Assembly: GCF_029227915.1 (NCBI RefSeq)
Contig: NC_079880.1
Span: 6,264,001-6,328,000 of the forward strand
DNA from: Hydractinia symbiolongicarpus
Taxonomy: Eukaryota; Cnidaria; Hydrozoa; Anthoathecata; Hydractiniidae
DNA: 64,000 bases
Reading direction: 5' to 3'
Part shown: one piece after another, positions 38,150 to 51,888 of the stretch
Layout of the letters: each line of letters begins with the position of its first letter
Numbering within the stretch: the first letter of the stretch is position 1
Program-made: the position numbers and the translations under genes
Notes under the pieces: model-generated
Seen by the model: only the letters and a program-made list of their open reading frames with translations
Databases searched by the model: none
Told to the model about the DNA's origin: nothing

Positions 38150-39362
38150 TCAGAAGAAGACTTGTTGGTTATTACTTCGTAACAGCTGATTTCTTAGTGC
38201 AATTTTAAATTGTTTTGTAGATGGAATGCTTTTTATCTCATCGTTTAGAAGCATGCTCCAGAGTTTTGGGCCTCAGTTTGATATTGAAAATTTTGTTACA
38301 TTAGATATGATTTTTGGCCGAAGGAAGTTATTACCTGAAAATCTAGTTGGATATTTATGTTGAACTTTCTTAAATAATGTAATGAATATATTTGGTGCTA
38401 TTAAATTTTTAATCTTATACATGAAAATAAGGACTTGAAAAATGTTTAGCTGACATACATTAAGAATACCCAGTTCTTTTAGCAATGGTCTAGAATGGGA
38501 ACATTTGTTCTGTCGTAATATAATCCTACTGGCATGTTTTTGCTGAATGTGCAGTTTTTTTAATTTTGTTATATTAGTGCTACCCCATGCAATGTTTGCA
38601 TAGTTTAAATAGCAGTGTATAAAGGAAAAATATATGCTTCTTAGGCAGTTCTTATTCAAAGCGAAACTGGCTTTATATAAGATTCCTAAGCTTTTGGAAA
38701 CTTTGTTTTCCACTAATTTAATATGTTCTCTCCAAGTTAAATTTTCGTCTAGGAGAACTCCAAGAAATTTCATTGAATATTCTCTTCTTATGTTTACATG
38801 ATCAATAACTAATCCAGGTAACCTAAGAGGTATTTTATCTTTTTTACTAAGTTTGTGAAAAAAGGTATATCTAGTTTTTGAAGTGTTAAGGGATAATTTA
38901 TTCGCTTTAAACCAATCAGCCAATTTAGCCAATTCTAGGTTAGTGGTTTCAAAAAGTACGTTTATATCTTTATGAGTAAAGAATAAATTTGTATCATCAG
39001 CAAATAAAATTGAATTTAAGACACTAGATGCTCTAAATATATCATTGATATAAATAAGAAACAACAGTGGCCCTAAAATTGACCCTTGAGGTACTCCACA
39101 TGTTATAATCCTGTAGTTAGTATTTCCTTCGTCATAAGAAATATATTGTTTTCTTTCGAAGAGGTAGTTATTAAACCATGCGAGATATGTATTTCTGATG
39201 CCATAATTTTTTAGTTTTTCTAATAGAATCTCATGGTTGACTTATCGAATGCCTTACTGAGATCAATAAAGACCCCAATTGTAAATTTATTCTCATCAAA
39301 GGCTTGAAATATTTCCTGACTCAACTGAATGATTGCGTGATCAGTTGAATGACCTGCTTGAA
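38150..39362 (-). pseudogene. Reverse transcriptase fragment of a LINE ORF2, copy 2
   Basis: Same broken reading frame as copy 1: QAGHST and FIDLSKAFD in the first frame, a 1-bp deletion at 39239-39243, then GVPQGS (39080-39097), FADD (38993-39004) and FLGVLLDENLTW (about 38732-38767). There is an in-frame TGA at 38273-38275 and a final TGA at 38150-38152. Both disabling changes are shared with copy 1, so they are older than the 12-kb duplication. The satellite to its right runs in frame into the RT fragment, giving a chance fusion frame at 39220-39498 that is not a gene. Confidence 0.9.
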
Positions 39363-39366
39363 GCAT
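39363..39366. other. Candidate target-site duplication GCAT (right), LINE copy 2
   Basis: Partner of 37820-37823; the satellite continues in register after it. Confidence 0.55.
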
Positions 39367-40496
39367 GAGACTTGTAGTTTTCAGAAATGTTTTCATTTTT
39401 GATGAGACGCTTAATGAAAGTTGTTTAATCGCCGGCAAACGAAAACCCGCGATTTTCCGTAAATCCCGGGCTTGGCCCGTATAGTCGAATGTATACAAAG
39501 AAAGTACCCTGTGAGTAAACTCATTTCCCGAACGAATTTTTAAATTATTTTTTCACCACTAAAATGCATGAGACTTGTAGTTTTCAGAAATGTTTTCATT
39601 TTTGATGAAACGCTTAATAAAAGTGGTTTTATCGCCGGCAAACGAAAACCCGCGATTTCCCGTAAATCCCGGGCTTGGCCCGTATAGTCGAATGTATACA
39701 AAGAAAGTACCCTGTGAGTAAACTCATTTCCAAAACGATTTTTTAAATTATCTTTTTACCACTAAAACGCTTGAGACTTGTAGTTTTCAAAAATGTTTTC
39801 ATTTTTGATGAGACGCTGAATAAAAGAAGTTTAATCGCCGGCAAACGAAAACCCGCCATTTCCCGTAAACCCCGGACTCGGCCCGCATAGTCAAAAGTAT
39901 ACAAAGAAAGTACCCAGGGAGTAAACTCATTTCCCGAACGATTTTTTAAATTATTTTTTCACCACTAAAACGCATGAGACTTGTAGTTTTCAAAAATGTT
40001 TTCATTTTTGATGAGACGCTGAATAAAAGAAGTTTAATCCCCGGCAAACGAAAACCTGCGATTTCCCGTAAATCCCGGGCTCGGCCCGTATAGTCAAAAG
40101 TATACAAAGAAAGTACCCAGGGTGTAAACTCATTTCCCGAACGATTTTTTAAATTATTATTTCACCACTAAAGCCCATGAGACTTGTAGTATTTAAAAAT
40201 ATTTTCATTTTTGATGAGACGCTGAAAAAAAGAAGTTTAATCGCCGGCAAACGAAAACCTGCGACTTCCCGTAAATCCCGGACTCGGCCCGTATAGTCAA
40301 AAGTATACAAAGAAAGTACCCAGGGTGTAAACTCATTTCCCGAACTATTTTTTAAATTATTATTTTACCACTAAAGCCCATGAGACTTGTAGTATTTAAA
40401 AATATTTTCATTTTTGATGAGACGCTGAATAAAAGAAGTTTAATCGCCGGCAAACGAAAACCCGCGATTTCCCGTAAATCCCGGACTCTGCCCGTA

Positions 40497-43337
40497 TAGT
40501 CAAAAGTATACAAAGAAAGTACCCAGGGTGTAAACTCATTTCCCGAACGATTTTTTAAATTATTATTTCACCACTAAAGCCCATGAGACTTGTAGTATTT
40601 AAAAATATTTTCATTTTTGATGAGACGCTGAATAAAAGAAGTTTAATCGACGGCGAACGAAAACCTGCGACTTCCCGTAAATCCCGGACTCGGCCCGTAT
40701 AGTCAAAAGTATACAAAGAAAGTACCCAGGGAGTAAACTCATTTCCCGAACGATTTTTTAAATTATTTTTTCACCACTAAAACGCATGAGACTTGTAGTT
40801 TTTAAAAATGTTTTCATTTTTGATGAGACGCTGAATAAAAGATGTTTAATTGCCGGCAAACGAAAACCCGCGTCTTCCCGTAAATCCCGAACTCGGCCCG
40901 TATAGGCAAAAGTATACAAAGAAAGTACCCAGGGAGTAAACTCATTTCCAAAACGATTTTTTAAATTATCTTTTCATCACTAAAGCCCATGAGACTTGTA
41001 GTATTTAAAAATATTTTCATTTTTGATGAGACGCTGAATAAAAGAAGTTTAATTGCCGGCAAACGAAAACCTGCGACTTCCCGTAAATCCCGGACTCGGC
41101 CCGTATAGTCAAAAGTATACAAAGAAAGTACCCAGGGTGTAAACTCATTTCCCGAACGATTTTTTAAATTATTATTTCACCACTAAAGCCCATGAGACTT
41201 GTAGTATTTAAAAATATTTTCATTTTTGATGAGACGCTGAATAAAAGAAGTTTAATCGCCGGCAAACGAAAACCTGCGATTTCCCGTAAATCCCGGGCTC
41301 GGCCCGTATAGTCAAAAGTATACAAAGAAAGTACCCAGGGAGTAAACTCATTTCCCAAATGATATTTTAAATTAATTTTCACCACTAAAACGCATGAGAC
41401 TTGTAGTTTTCAAAAATGTTTTCATTTTTGATAAGACGCTTAATGAAAGATGTTTAATCGCCAGCAAACGAAAACCTCCGATTTCCCGTAAATCCCGGGC
41501 TTGGCCCGTATAGTCGAATGTATACAAAGAAAGTACCCTGTGAGTAAACTCATTTCCGAAACGATTTTTTCAATTATCTTTTCACCACTAAAACGCATGA
41601 GACTTGCAGTTTTCAAAAATGTTTTCATTTTTGATGAGACGCTTAATAAAAGAGGTTTAATCGCCGGCAAAGGAAATCCCGTGATTTCCCGTAAATCCCG
41701 GGCTTGGCCCGTATAGTCGAATGTATACAAAGAAAGTACCCAGGGAGTAAACTCATTTCCCGAACGATTTTTTAAATTTTTTTTTCACCACTAAAACGCA
41801 TGAGACTGGTAGTTTTCAAAAATGTTTTTATTTTTGATGAGACGCTTAATGAAAGAGGTTTAATCGCCGGCAAACGAAAACCCGCGATTTCCCGTAAATC
41901 CCGGGCTTGGCCCGTATAGTCAAAAGTATACAAAGAAAGTACCCAGGGTGTAAACTCATTTCCCGAACGATTTTTTAAATTATTATTTCACCACTAAAGC
42001 CCATGAGACTTGTAGTATTTAAAAATATTTTCATTTTTGATGAGACGCTGAATAAAAGAAGTTTAATCGACGGCGAACGAAAACCCGCGACTTCCCGTAA
42101 ATCCCGGACTCGGCCCGTATAGTCAAAAGTATACAAAGAAAGTACCCAGGGAGTAAACTCATTTCCCGAACGATTTTTTAAATTATTTTTTCACCACTAA
42201 AACGCATGAGACTTGTAGTTTTTAAAAATGTTTTCATTTTTGATGAGACGCTGAATAAAAGATGTTTAATTGCCGGCAAACGAAAACCCGCGTCTTCCCG
42301 TAAATCCCGAACTCGGCCCGTATAGGCAAAAGTATACAAAGAAAGTACCCAGGGAGTAAACTCATTTCCAAAACGATTTTTTAAATTATCTTTTCATCAC
42401 TAAAGCCCATGAGACTTGTAGTATTTAAAAATATTTTCATTTTTGATGAGACGCTGAATAAAAGAAGTTTAATTGCCGGCAAACGAAAACCTGCGACTTC
42501 CCGTAAATCCCGGACTCGGCCCGTATAGTCAAAAGTATACAAAGAAAGTACCCAGGGTGTAAACTCATTTCCCGAACGATTTTTTAAATTATTATTTCAC
42601 CACTAAAGCCCATGAGACTTGTAGTATTTAAAAATATTTTCATTTTTGATGAGACGCTGAATAAAAGAAGTTTAATCGCCGGCAAACGAAAACCTGCGAT
42701 TTCCCGTAAATCCCGGGCTCGGCCCGTATAGTCAAAAGTATACAAAGAAAGTACCCAGGGAGTAAACTCATTTCCCAAATGATATTTTAAATTAATTTTC
42801 ACCACTAAAACGCATGAGACTTGTAGTTTTCAAAAATGTTTTCATTTTTGATAAGACGCTTAATGAAAGATGTTTAATCGCCAGCAAACGAAAACCTCCG
42901 ATTTCCCGTAAATCCCGGGCTTGGCCCGTATAGTCGAATGTATACAAAGAAAGTACCCTGTGAGTAAACTCATTTCCGAAACGATTTTTTCAATTATCTT
43001 TTCACCACTAAAACGCATGAGACTTGCAGTTTTCAAAAATGTTTTCATTTTTGATGAGACGCTTAATAAAAGAGGTTTAATCGCCGGCAAAGGAAATCCC
43101 GTGATTTCCCGTAAATCCCGGGCTTGGCCCGTATAGTCGAATGTATACAAAGAAAGTACCCAGGGAGTAAACTCATTTCCCGAACGATTTTTTAAATTTT
43201 TTTTTCACCACTAAAACGCATGAGACTGGTAGTTTTCAAAAATGTTTTTATTTTTGATGAGACGCTTAATGAAAGAGGTTTAATCGCCGGCAAACGAAAA
43301 CCCGCGATTTCCCGTAAATCCCGGGCTTGGCCCGTAT
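40497..43337 (+). repeat. 7-monomer (1420 bp) tandem duplication within copy B
   Basis: About 40497-41917 is repeated as 41917-43337. The ACTTGCAG pair near 41605 and 43025 and ATCGACGGCGAACG near 40647 and 42067 are both offset 1420. Copy A has a single version. The breakpoint lies in the shared stretch GGCCCGTATAGTCAAA, where a CGGGCTTGG monomer joins one whose downstream part matches a CCGGACTCTG monomer. Position 40666 is T but 42086 and the copy A site 28381 are C, so the T arose in the first unit. Confidence 0.88.
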
Positions 43338-46300
43338 AGTCAAATGTATACAAAGAAAGTACCCAGTGAGTAACTCATTTCCAGAACGATTTTTTAATTT
43401 ATTTTTTCAACACTAAAACGCATGAGACTTGTAGTTTTCAAAAATGTTTTCATTTTTGATGAGACGCTGAATAAAAGAAGTTTAATCGCCGGCAAACGAA
43501 AACCTGCGATTTCCCGTAAATCCCGAGTCGGCCCGTATAGTCAAAAGTATACAAAGAAAGTACCCAGGGTGTAAACTCATTTCCCGAACGATTTTTTAAA
43601 TTATTTTTTCACCACTAAAACGCATGAGACTTGTAGTTTTCAAAAATGTTTTCATTTTTGATGAGACGCTGAATAAAAGAAGTTTAATCGCCGGCAAACG
43701 AAAACCTGCGATTTCCCGTAAGTCCCGGACTCGGCCCGTATAGTCAAAAGTATACAAAGAAAGTACCCGGGGTGTAAACTCATTTCCCGAACGATTTTTT
43801 AAATTATTATTTACCACTAAAGCCCATGAGACTTGTAGTTTTTAAAAATGTTTTCATTTTTGATGAGACGCTGAATGAAAAAAGTTTAATCGCCGGCAAA
43901 CGAAAACCCGCGACTTCCCGTAAATCCCGGACTCAGCCCGTATAGTCAAAAGTATACAAAGAAAGTACCCAGGGAGTACACTCATTTCCCGAACGATTTT
44001 TTAAATTATTTTTTCACCACTAAAACGCATGAGACTTGTAGTTTTCAAAAATGTTTTCATTTTTGATGAGACACTGAATAAAAGAAGTTAAATCGCCGGC
44101 AAACGAAAACCTGCGATTTCCCGTAAGTCCCAGACTCGCCCCGTATAGTCAAAAGTATACAAAGAAAGTACCCGGGGTGTAAACTCATTTCCCGAACGAT
44201 TTTTTAAATTATTATTTCACCACTAAAGCCCATGAGACTTGTAGTTTTTAAAAATGTTTTCATTTTTGATGAGACGCTGAATAAAAGAAGTTTAATCGCC
44301 GGCAAACGAAAACCTGCGATTTCCCGTAAATCCCGGACTCGGCCCGTATAGTCAAAAGTATACAAAGAAAGTACCCAGGGTGTAAACTCATTTCCCGAAC
44401 GATTTTTTAAATTATTATTTCACCACTAAAGCCCATGAGACTTGTATTATTTAAAAATATTTTCATTTTTGATGAGACGCTGAATAAAAGAAGTTTAATC
44501 GCCGGCAAACGAAAACCCGCGACTTCCCGTAAATCCCGGACTCAGCCCGTATAGTCGAAAGTATACAAAGAAAGTACCCAGGGAGTAAACTCATTTCCCG
44601 AACGATTTTTTAAATTATTTTTTCACCACTAAAACGCATGAGACTTGTAGTTTTCAAAAATGTTTTCTTTTTTGATGAGACCCTGAATGAAAGAAGTTTA
44701 ATCGCCGGCAAACGAAAACCTGCGATTTCCCGTAAGTCCCTGACTCGGCCCGTATAGTCAAAAGTATACAAAGAAAGAACCCGGGGTGTAAACTCATTTC
44801 CCGAACGATTTTTTAAATTATTATTTACCACTAAAGCCCATGAGACTTGTAGTTTTTAAAAATGTTTTCATTTTTGATGAGACGCTGAATGAAAGAAGTT
44901 TAGTCGCCGGCAAACGAAAACCCGCGACTTCCCGTAAATCCCGGACTCTGCCCGTATAGTCAAAAGTATACAAAGAAAGTACCCAGGGTGTAAACTCATT
45001 TCCCGAACGATTTTTTAAATTATTATTTCACCACTAAAGCCCATGAGACTTGTAGTATTTAAAAATATTTTCATTTTTGATGAGACGCTGAATAAAAGAA
45101 GTTTAATCGACGGCGAACGAAAACCCGCGACTTCCCGTAAATCCCGGACTCGGCCCGTATAGTCAAAAGTATACAAAGAAAGTACCCAGGGAGTAAAGTC
45201 ATTTCCCGAACGATTTTTTAAATTATTTTTTCACCACTAAAACGCATGAGACTTGTAGTTTTTAAAAATGTTTTCATTTTTGATGAGACGCTGAATAAAA
45301 GATGTTTAATTGCCGGCAAACGAAAACCCGCGTCTTCCCGTAAATCCCGAACTCGGCCCGTATAGGCAAAAGTATACAAAGAAAGTACCCAGGGAGTAAA
45401 CTCATTTCCAAAACGATTTTTTAAATTATCTTTTCATCACTAAAACGCTTGAGACTTGTAGTTTTCAAAAATGTTTTCATTTTTGATGAGACGCTGAATA
45501 AAAGAAGTTTAATCGCCGGCAAACGAAAACCTGCGATTTCCCGTAAATCCCGGGCTTGGCCCGTATAGTCAAAAGTATACAAAGAAAGTACCCAGGGTGT
45601 AAACTCATTTCCCGAACGATTTTTTAAATTATTATTTCACCACTAAAGCCCATGAGACTTGTAGTACTTAAAAATATTTTCATTTTTGATGAGACGCTGA
45701 ATAAAAGAAGTTTAATCGCCGGCAAACGAAAACCTGCGACTTCCCGTAAATCCCGGACTCGGCCCGTATAGTCAAAAGTATACAAAGAAAGTACCCAGGG
45801 TGTAAACTCATTTCCCGAACGATTTTTTAAATTATTATTTCACCACTAAAGTCCATGAGACTTGTAGTATTTAAAAATATTTTCATTTTTGATGAGACGC
45901 TGAATGAAGGAAGTTTAATCGCCGGCAAACGAAAACCTGCGATTTCCCGTAAATCCCGGACTCGGCCCGTATAGTCAAAAGTATACAAAGAAAGTACCCA
46001 GGGAGTAAACTCATTTCCCAAATGATATTTTAAATTAATTTTCACCACTAAAACGCATGAGACTTGTAGTTTTCAAAAATGTTTTCATTTTTGATAAGAC
46101 GCTTAATGAAAGATGTTTAATTGCCGGCAAACGAAAACCTCCGATTTCCCGTAAATCCCGGGCTTGGCCCGTATAGTCGAATGTATACAAAGAAAGTACC
46201 CTGTGAGTAAACTCATTTCCGAAACGATTTTTTCAATTATCTTTTCACCACTAAAACGCATGAGACTTGCAGTTTTCAAAAATGTTTTCATTTTTGATGA

Positions 46301-48651
46301 GACGCTTAATAAAAGAGGTTTAATCGCCGGCAAAGGAAATCCCGTGATTTCCCGTAAATCCCGGGCTTGGCCCGTATAGTCGAATGTATACAAAGAAAGT
46401 ACCCAGGGAGTAAACTCATTTCCCGAACGATTTTTTAAATTTTTTTTTCACCACTAAAACGCATGAGACTGGTAGTTTTCAAAAATGTTTTTATTTTTGA
46501 TGAGACGCTTAATGAAAGAGGTTTAATCGCCGGCAAACGAAAACCCGCGATTTCCCGTAAATCCCGGGCTTCGCCCGTATAGTCAAATGTATACAAAGAA
46601 AGTACCCAGTGAGTAACTCATTTCCAGAACGATTTTTTAATTTATTTTTTCAACACTAAAACGCATGAGACTTGTAGTTTTCAAAAATGTTTTCATTTTT
46701 GATGAGACGCTGAATAAAAGAAGTTTAATCGCCGGCAAACGAAAACCTGCGATTTCCCGTAAGTCCCGGACTCGGCCCGTATAGTCAAAAGTATACAAAG
46801 AAAGTACCCGGGGTGTAAACTCATTTCCCGAACGATTTTTTAAATTATTATTTACCACTAAAACCCATGAGACTTGTAGTTTTTAAAAATGTTTTCATTT
46901 TTGATGAGACGCTGAATGAAAAAAGTTTAATCGCCGGCAAACGAAAACCCGCGACTTCCCGTAAATCCCGGACTCAGCCCGTATAGTCAAAAGTATACAA
47001 AGAAAGTACCCAGGGAGTACACTCATTTCCCGAACGATTTTTTAAATTATTTTTTCACCACTAAAACGCATGAGACTTGTAGTTTTCAAAAATGTTTTCA
47101 TTTTTGATGAGACACTGAATAAAAGAAGTTAAATCGCCGGCAAACGAAAACCTGCGATTTCCCGTAAGTCCCAGACTCGCCCCGTATAGTCAAAAGTATA
47201 CAAAGAAAGTACCCGGGGTGTAAACTCATTTCCCGAACGATTTTTTAAATTATTATTTCACCACTAAAGCCCATGAGACTTGTAGTTTTTAAAAATGTTT
47301 TCATTTTTGATGAGACGCTGAATAAAAGAAGTTTAATCGCCGGCAAACGAAAACCTGCGATTTCCCGTAAATCCCGGACTCGGCCCGTATAGTCAAAAGT
47401 ATACAAAGAAAGTACCCAGGGTGTAAACTCATTTCCCGAACGATTTTTTAAATTATTATTTCACCACTAAAGCCCATGAGACTTGTATTATTTAAAAATA
47501 TTTTCATTTTTGATGAGACGCTGAATAAAAGAAGTTTAATCGCCGGCAAACGAAAACCCGCGACTTCCCGTAAATCCCGGACTCAGCCCGTATAGTCAAA
47601 AGTATACAAAGAAAGTACCCAGGGAGTAAACTCATTTCCCGAACGATTTTTTAAATTATTTTTTCACCACTAAAACGCATGAGACTTGTAGTTTTTAAAA
47701 ATGTTTTCTTTTTTGATGAGACGCTGAATGAAAGAAGTTTAATCGCCGGCAAACGAAAACCTGCGATTTCCCGTAAGTCCCTGACTCGGCCCGTATAGTC
47801 AAAAGTATACAAAGAAAGAACCCGGGGTGTAAACTCATTTCCCGAACGATTTTTTAAATTATTATTTACCACTAAAGCCCATGAGACTTGTAGTTTTTAA
47901 AAATGTTTTCATTTTTGATGAGACGCTGAATGAAAGAAGTTTAATCGCCGGCAAACGAAAACCCGCGACTTCCCGTAAATCCCGGACTCAGCCCGTATAG
48001 TCAAAAGTATACAAAGAAAGTACCCAGGGAGTACACTCATTTCCCGAACGAATTTTTAAATTATTTTTTTACCACTAAAACGCCTGAGACTTGTAGTTTT
48101 CAGAAATGTTTTCATTTTTGATGAGACGCTTAATAAAAGTGGTTTAATCGCCGGCAAACGAAAACCTGCGATTTCCCGTAAATCCCAGACTCGGCCCGTA
48201 TAGTCAAAAGTATACAAAGAAAGTACCCAGGGTGTAAACTCATTTCCCGAACGATTTTTTAAATTATTATTTCACCACTAAAGCCCATAAGACTTGTAGT
48301 ATTTAAAAATATTTTCATTTTTAATGAGACGCTGAATAAAAGAAGTTTAATCGCCGGCAAACGAAAACCTGCGATTTCCCGTAAATCCCGGACTCGGCCC
48401 GTATAGTCAAAAGTATACAAAGAAAGTACCCAGGGTGTAAACTCATTTCCCGAACGATTTTTTAAATTATTATTTTACCACTAAAGCCAATGAGACTTGT
48501 AGTATTTAAAAATATTTTCATTTTTGATGAGACGCTGAATAAAAGAAGTTTAATCGCCGGCAAACGAAAACCCGCGACTTCCCGTAAATCCCGGACTCGG
48601 CCCGTATAGTCAAAAGTATACAAAGAAAGTACCCAGGGAGTAAACTCATTT

Positions 48652-51600
48652 CCCGAACAATTTTTTAAATTTTTTTTCACCACTAAAACGCATGAGACTT
48701 GTAGTTTTTAAAAATGTTTTCATTTTTGATGAGACGCTGAATAAAAGAAGTTTAATTGCCGGCAAACGAAAACCCGCGTCTTCCAGTAAATCCCGGATCG
48801 GCCCGTATAGTCAAAAGTATACAAAGAAAGTACCCAGGGAGTAAACTCATTTCCCAAACGATATTTTAAATTAATTTTCACCACTAAAACGCATGAGACT
48901 TGTAGTTTTCAGAAATGTTTTTATTTTTGATGAGACGCTTAATGAAAGTTGTTTAATCGCCGGCAAACGAAAACCCGCGATTTCCCGTAAATCCCGGGCT
49001 TGGGCCGTATAGTCGAATGTATACAAAGAAAGTACCCTGTGAGTAAACTCATTTCCAGAACGATTTTTTAATTTATTTTTTCAACACTAAAACGCATGAG
49101 ACTTGTAGTTTTCAAAAATGTTTTCATTTTTGATGAGACGCTTAATGAAAGAGGTTTAATCGCCGGCAAACGAAAACCCGAGATTTCCCGTAAATCCTGG
49201 GCTTGGCCCGTATAGTCAAAAGTATACAAAGATAGTACCCAGGGAGTAAACTCATTTCCAGAACGATTTTTTAAATTATTTTTTCACCACTAAAACGCAT
49301 AAGACTTGTAGTTTTTAAAAATGTTTTCATTTTTGATGAGACGCTGAATAAAAGAAGTTTAATCGCCGGCAAACGAAAACCCGCGTCTTCCAGTAAATCC
49401 CGGATCGGCCCGTATAGTCAAAAGTATACAAAGAAAGTACCCAGGGAGTAAACTCATTTCCCAAACGATATTTTAAATTAATTTTCACCACTAAAACGCA
49501 TGAGACTTGTAGTATTTAAAAATATTTTCATTTTTGATGAGACGCTGAATAAAAGAAGTTTAATCGCCGGCAAACGAAAACCCGCGGCTTCCCGTAAATC
49601 CCGGACTCAGCCCGTATAGTCAAAAGTATACAAAGAAAGTACCCAGGGAGTAAACTCATTTCCCGAACGATTTTTTAAATTATTTTTTCACCACTAAAAC
49701 GCATGAGACTTGTAGTTTTCAAAAATGTTTTCATTTTTGATGAGACGCTGAATAAAAGAAGTTTAATCGCCGGCAAACGAAAACCCGCGATTTCCCGTAA
49801 ATCCCAGACTCGGCCCGTATAGTCAAAAGTATACAAAGAAAGTACCCAGGGTGTAAACTCATTTCCCGAACGATTTTTTAAATTATTATTTCACCACTAA
49901 AGCCCATGAGACTTGTAGTATTTAAAAATATTTTCATTTTTGATGAGACGCTGAATAAAAGAAGTTTAATCGCCGGCAAACGAAAACCTGCGACTTCCCG
50001 TAAATCCCGGACTCGGCCCGTATAGTCAAAAGTATACAAAGAAAGTACCCAGGGAGTAAACTCATTTCCCGAACAATTTTTTAAATTTTTTTTCACCACT
50101 AAAACGCATGAGACTTGTAGTTTTTAAAAATGTTTTCATTTTTGATGAGACGCTGAATAAAAGAAGTTTAATTGCCGGCAAACGAAAACCTGCGTCTTCC
50201 AGTAAATCCCGGACTCGGCCCGTATAGTCAAAAGTATACAAAGAAAGTACCCAGGGAGTAAACTCATTTCCCGAACAATTTTTTAAATTTTTTTTCACCA
50301 CTAAAACGCATGAGACTTGTAGTTTTTAAAAATGTTTTCATTTTTGATGAGACGCTGAATAAAAGAAGTTTAATTGCCGGCAAACGAAAACCCGCGTCTT
50401 CCAGTAAATCCCGGATCGGCCCGTATAGTCAAAAGTATACAAAGAAAGTACCCAGGGAGTAAACTCATTTCCCAAACGATATTTTAAATTAATTTTCACC
50501 ACTAAAACGCATGAGACTTGTAGTTTTCAGAAATGTTTTTATTTTTGATGAGACGCTTAATGAAAGTTGTTTAATCGCCGGCAAACGAAAACCCGCGATT
50601 TCCCGTAAATCCCGGGCTTGGGCCGTATAGTCGAATGTATACAAAGAAAGTACCCTGTGAGTAAACTCATTTCCAGAACGATTTTTTAATTTATTTTTTC
50701 AACACTAAAACGCATGAGACTTGTAGTTTTCAAAAATGTTTTCATTTTTGATGAGACGCTTAATGAAAGAGGTTTAATCGCCGGCAAACGAAAACCCGAG
50801 ATTTCCCGTAAATCCTGGGCTTGGCCCGTATAGTCAAAAGTATACAAAGATAGTACCCAGGGAGTAAACTCATTTCCAGAACGATTTTTTAAATTATTTT
50901 TTCACCACTAAAACGCATAAGACTTGTAGTTTTTAAAAATGTTTTCATTTTTGATGAGACGCTGAATAAAAGAAGTTTAATCGCCGGCAAACGAAAACCC
51001 GCGTCTTCCAGTAAATCCCGGATCGGCCCGTATAGTCAAAAGTATACAAAGAAAGTACCCAGGGAGTAAACTCATTTCCCAAACGATATTTTAAATTAAT
51101 TTTCACCACTAAAACGCATGAGACTTGTAGTATTTAAAAATATTTTCATTTTTGATGAGACGCTGAATAAAAGAAGTTTAATCGCCGGCAAACGAAAACC
51201 CGCGGCTTCCCGTAAATCCCGGACTCAGCCCGTATAGTCAAAAGTATACAAAGAAAGTACCCAGGGAGTAAACTCATTTCCCGAACGATTTTTTAAATTA
51301 TTTTTTCACCACTAAAACGCATGAGACTTGTAGTTTTCAAAAATGTTTTCATTTTTGATGAGACGCTGAATAAAAGAAGTTTAATCGCCGGCAAACGAAA
51401 ACCCGCGATTTCCCGTAAATCCCAGACTCGGCCCGTATAGTCAAAAGTATACAAAGAAAGTACCCAGGGTGTAAACTCATTTCCCGAACGATTTTTTAAA
51501 TTATTATTTCACCACTAAAGCCCATGAGACTTGTAGTATTTAAAAATATTTTCATTTTTGATGAGACGCTGAATAAAAGAAGTTTAATCGCCGGCAAACG

Positions 51601-51888
51601 AAAACCTGCGACTTCCCGTAAATCCCGGACTCGGCCCGTATAGTCAAAAGTATACAAAGAAAGTACCCAGGGAGTAAACTCATTTCCCGAACAATTTTTT
51701 AAATTTTTTTTCACCACTAAAACGCATGAGACTTGTAGTTTTTAAAAATGTTTTCATTTTTGATGAGACGCTGAATAAAAGAAGTTTAATTGCCGGCAAA
51801 CGAAAACCTGCGTCTTCCAGTAAATCCCGGACTCGGCCCGTATAGTCAAAAGTATACAAAGAAAGTACCCAGGGAGTAAACTCATTTC
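48652..51888 (+). repeat. 8-monomer (1618 bp) tandem duplication within copy B
   Basis: The sequence from about 48652 (CCCGAACAATTTTTT) recurs at about 50270 and continues to about 51888. Copy A has one version. At the junction near 50270 a CGTCTTCCAG monomer is followed by the start of the unit again, where copy A at about 36565 goes on to CCCAAACGATATTT. Confidence 0.85.

Larger units (their letters stand above)
37823..39362 (-). mobile_element. 5'-truncated non-LTR retrotransposon (LINE), copy 2
   Basis: Same 1.54-kb element as at 25538-27077, offset 12285, with the same truncation point, the same T-run length, the same AT microsatellite and the same disabling mutations. I found no difference between the two copies by eye. 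It arose by segmental duplication of satellite plus element, because the satellite on both sides is copied too. Confidence 0.93.

Noticed and set aside
37823-39362. Two independent LINE insertions at the same monomer position
   Set aside because: The same truncation point, T-run length and disabling mutations, and matching satellite for kilobases on both sides, require one insertion followed by duplication.
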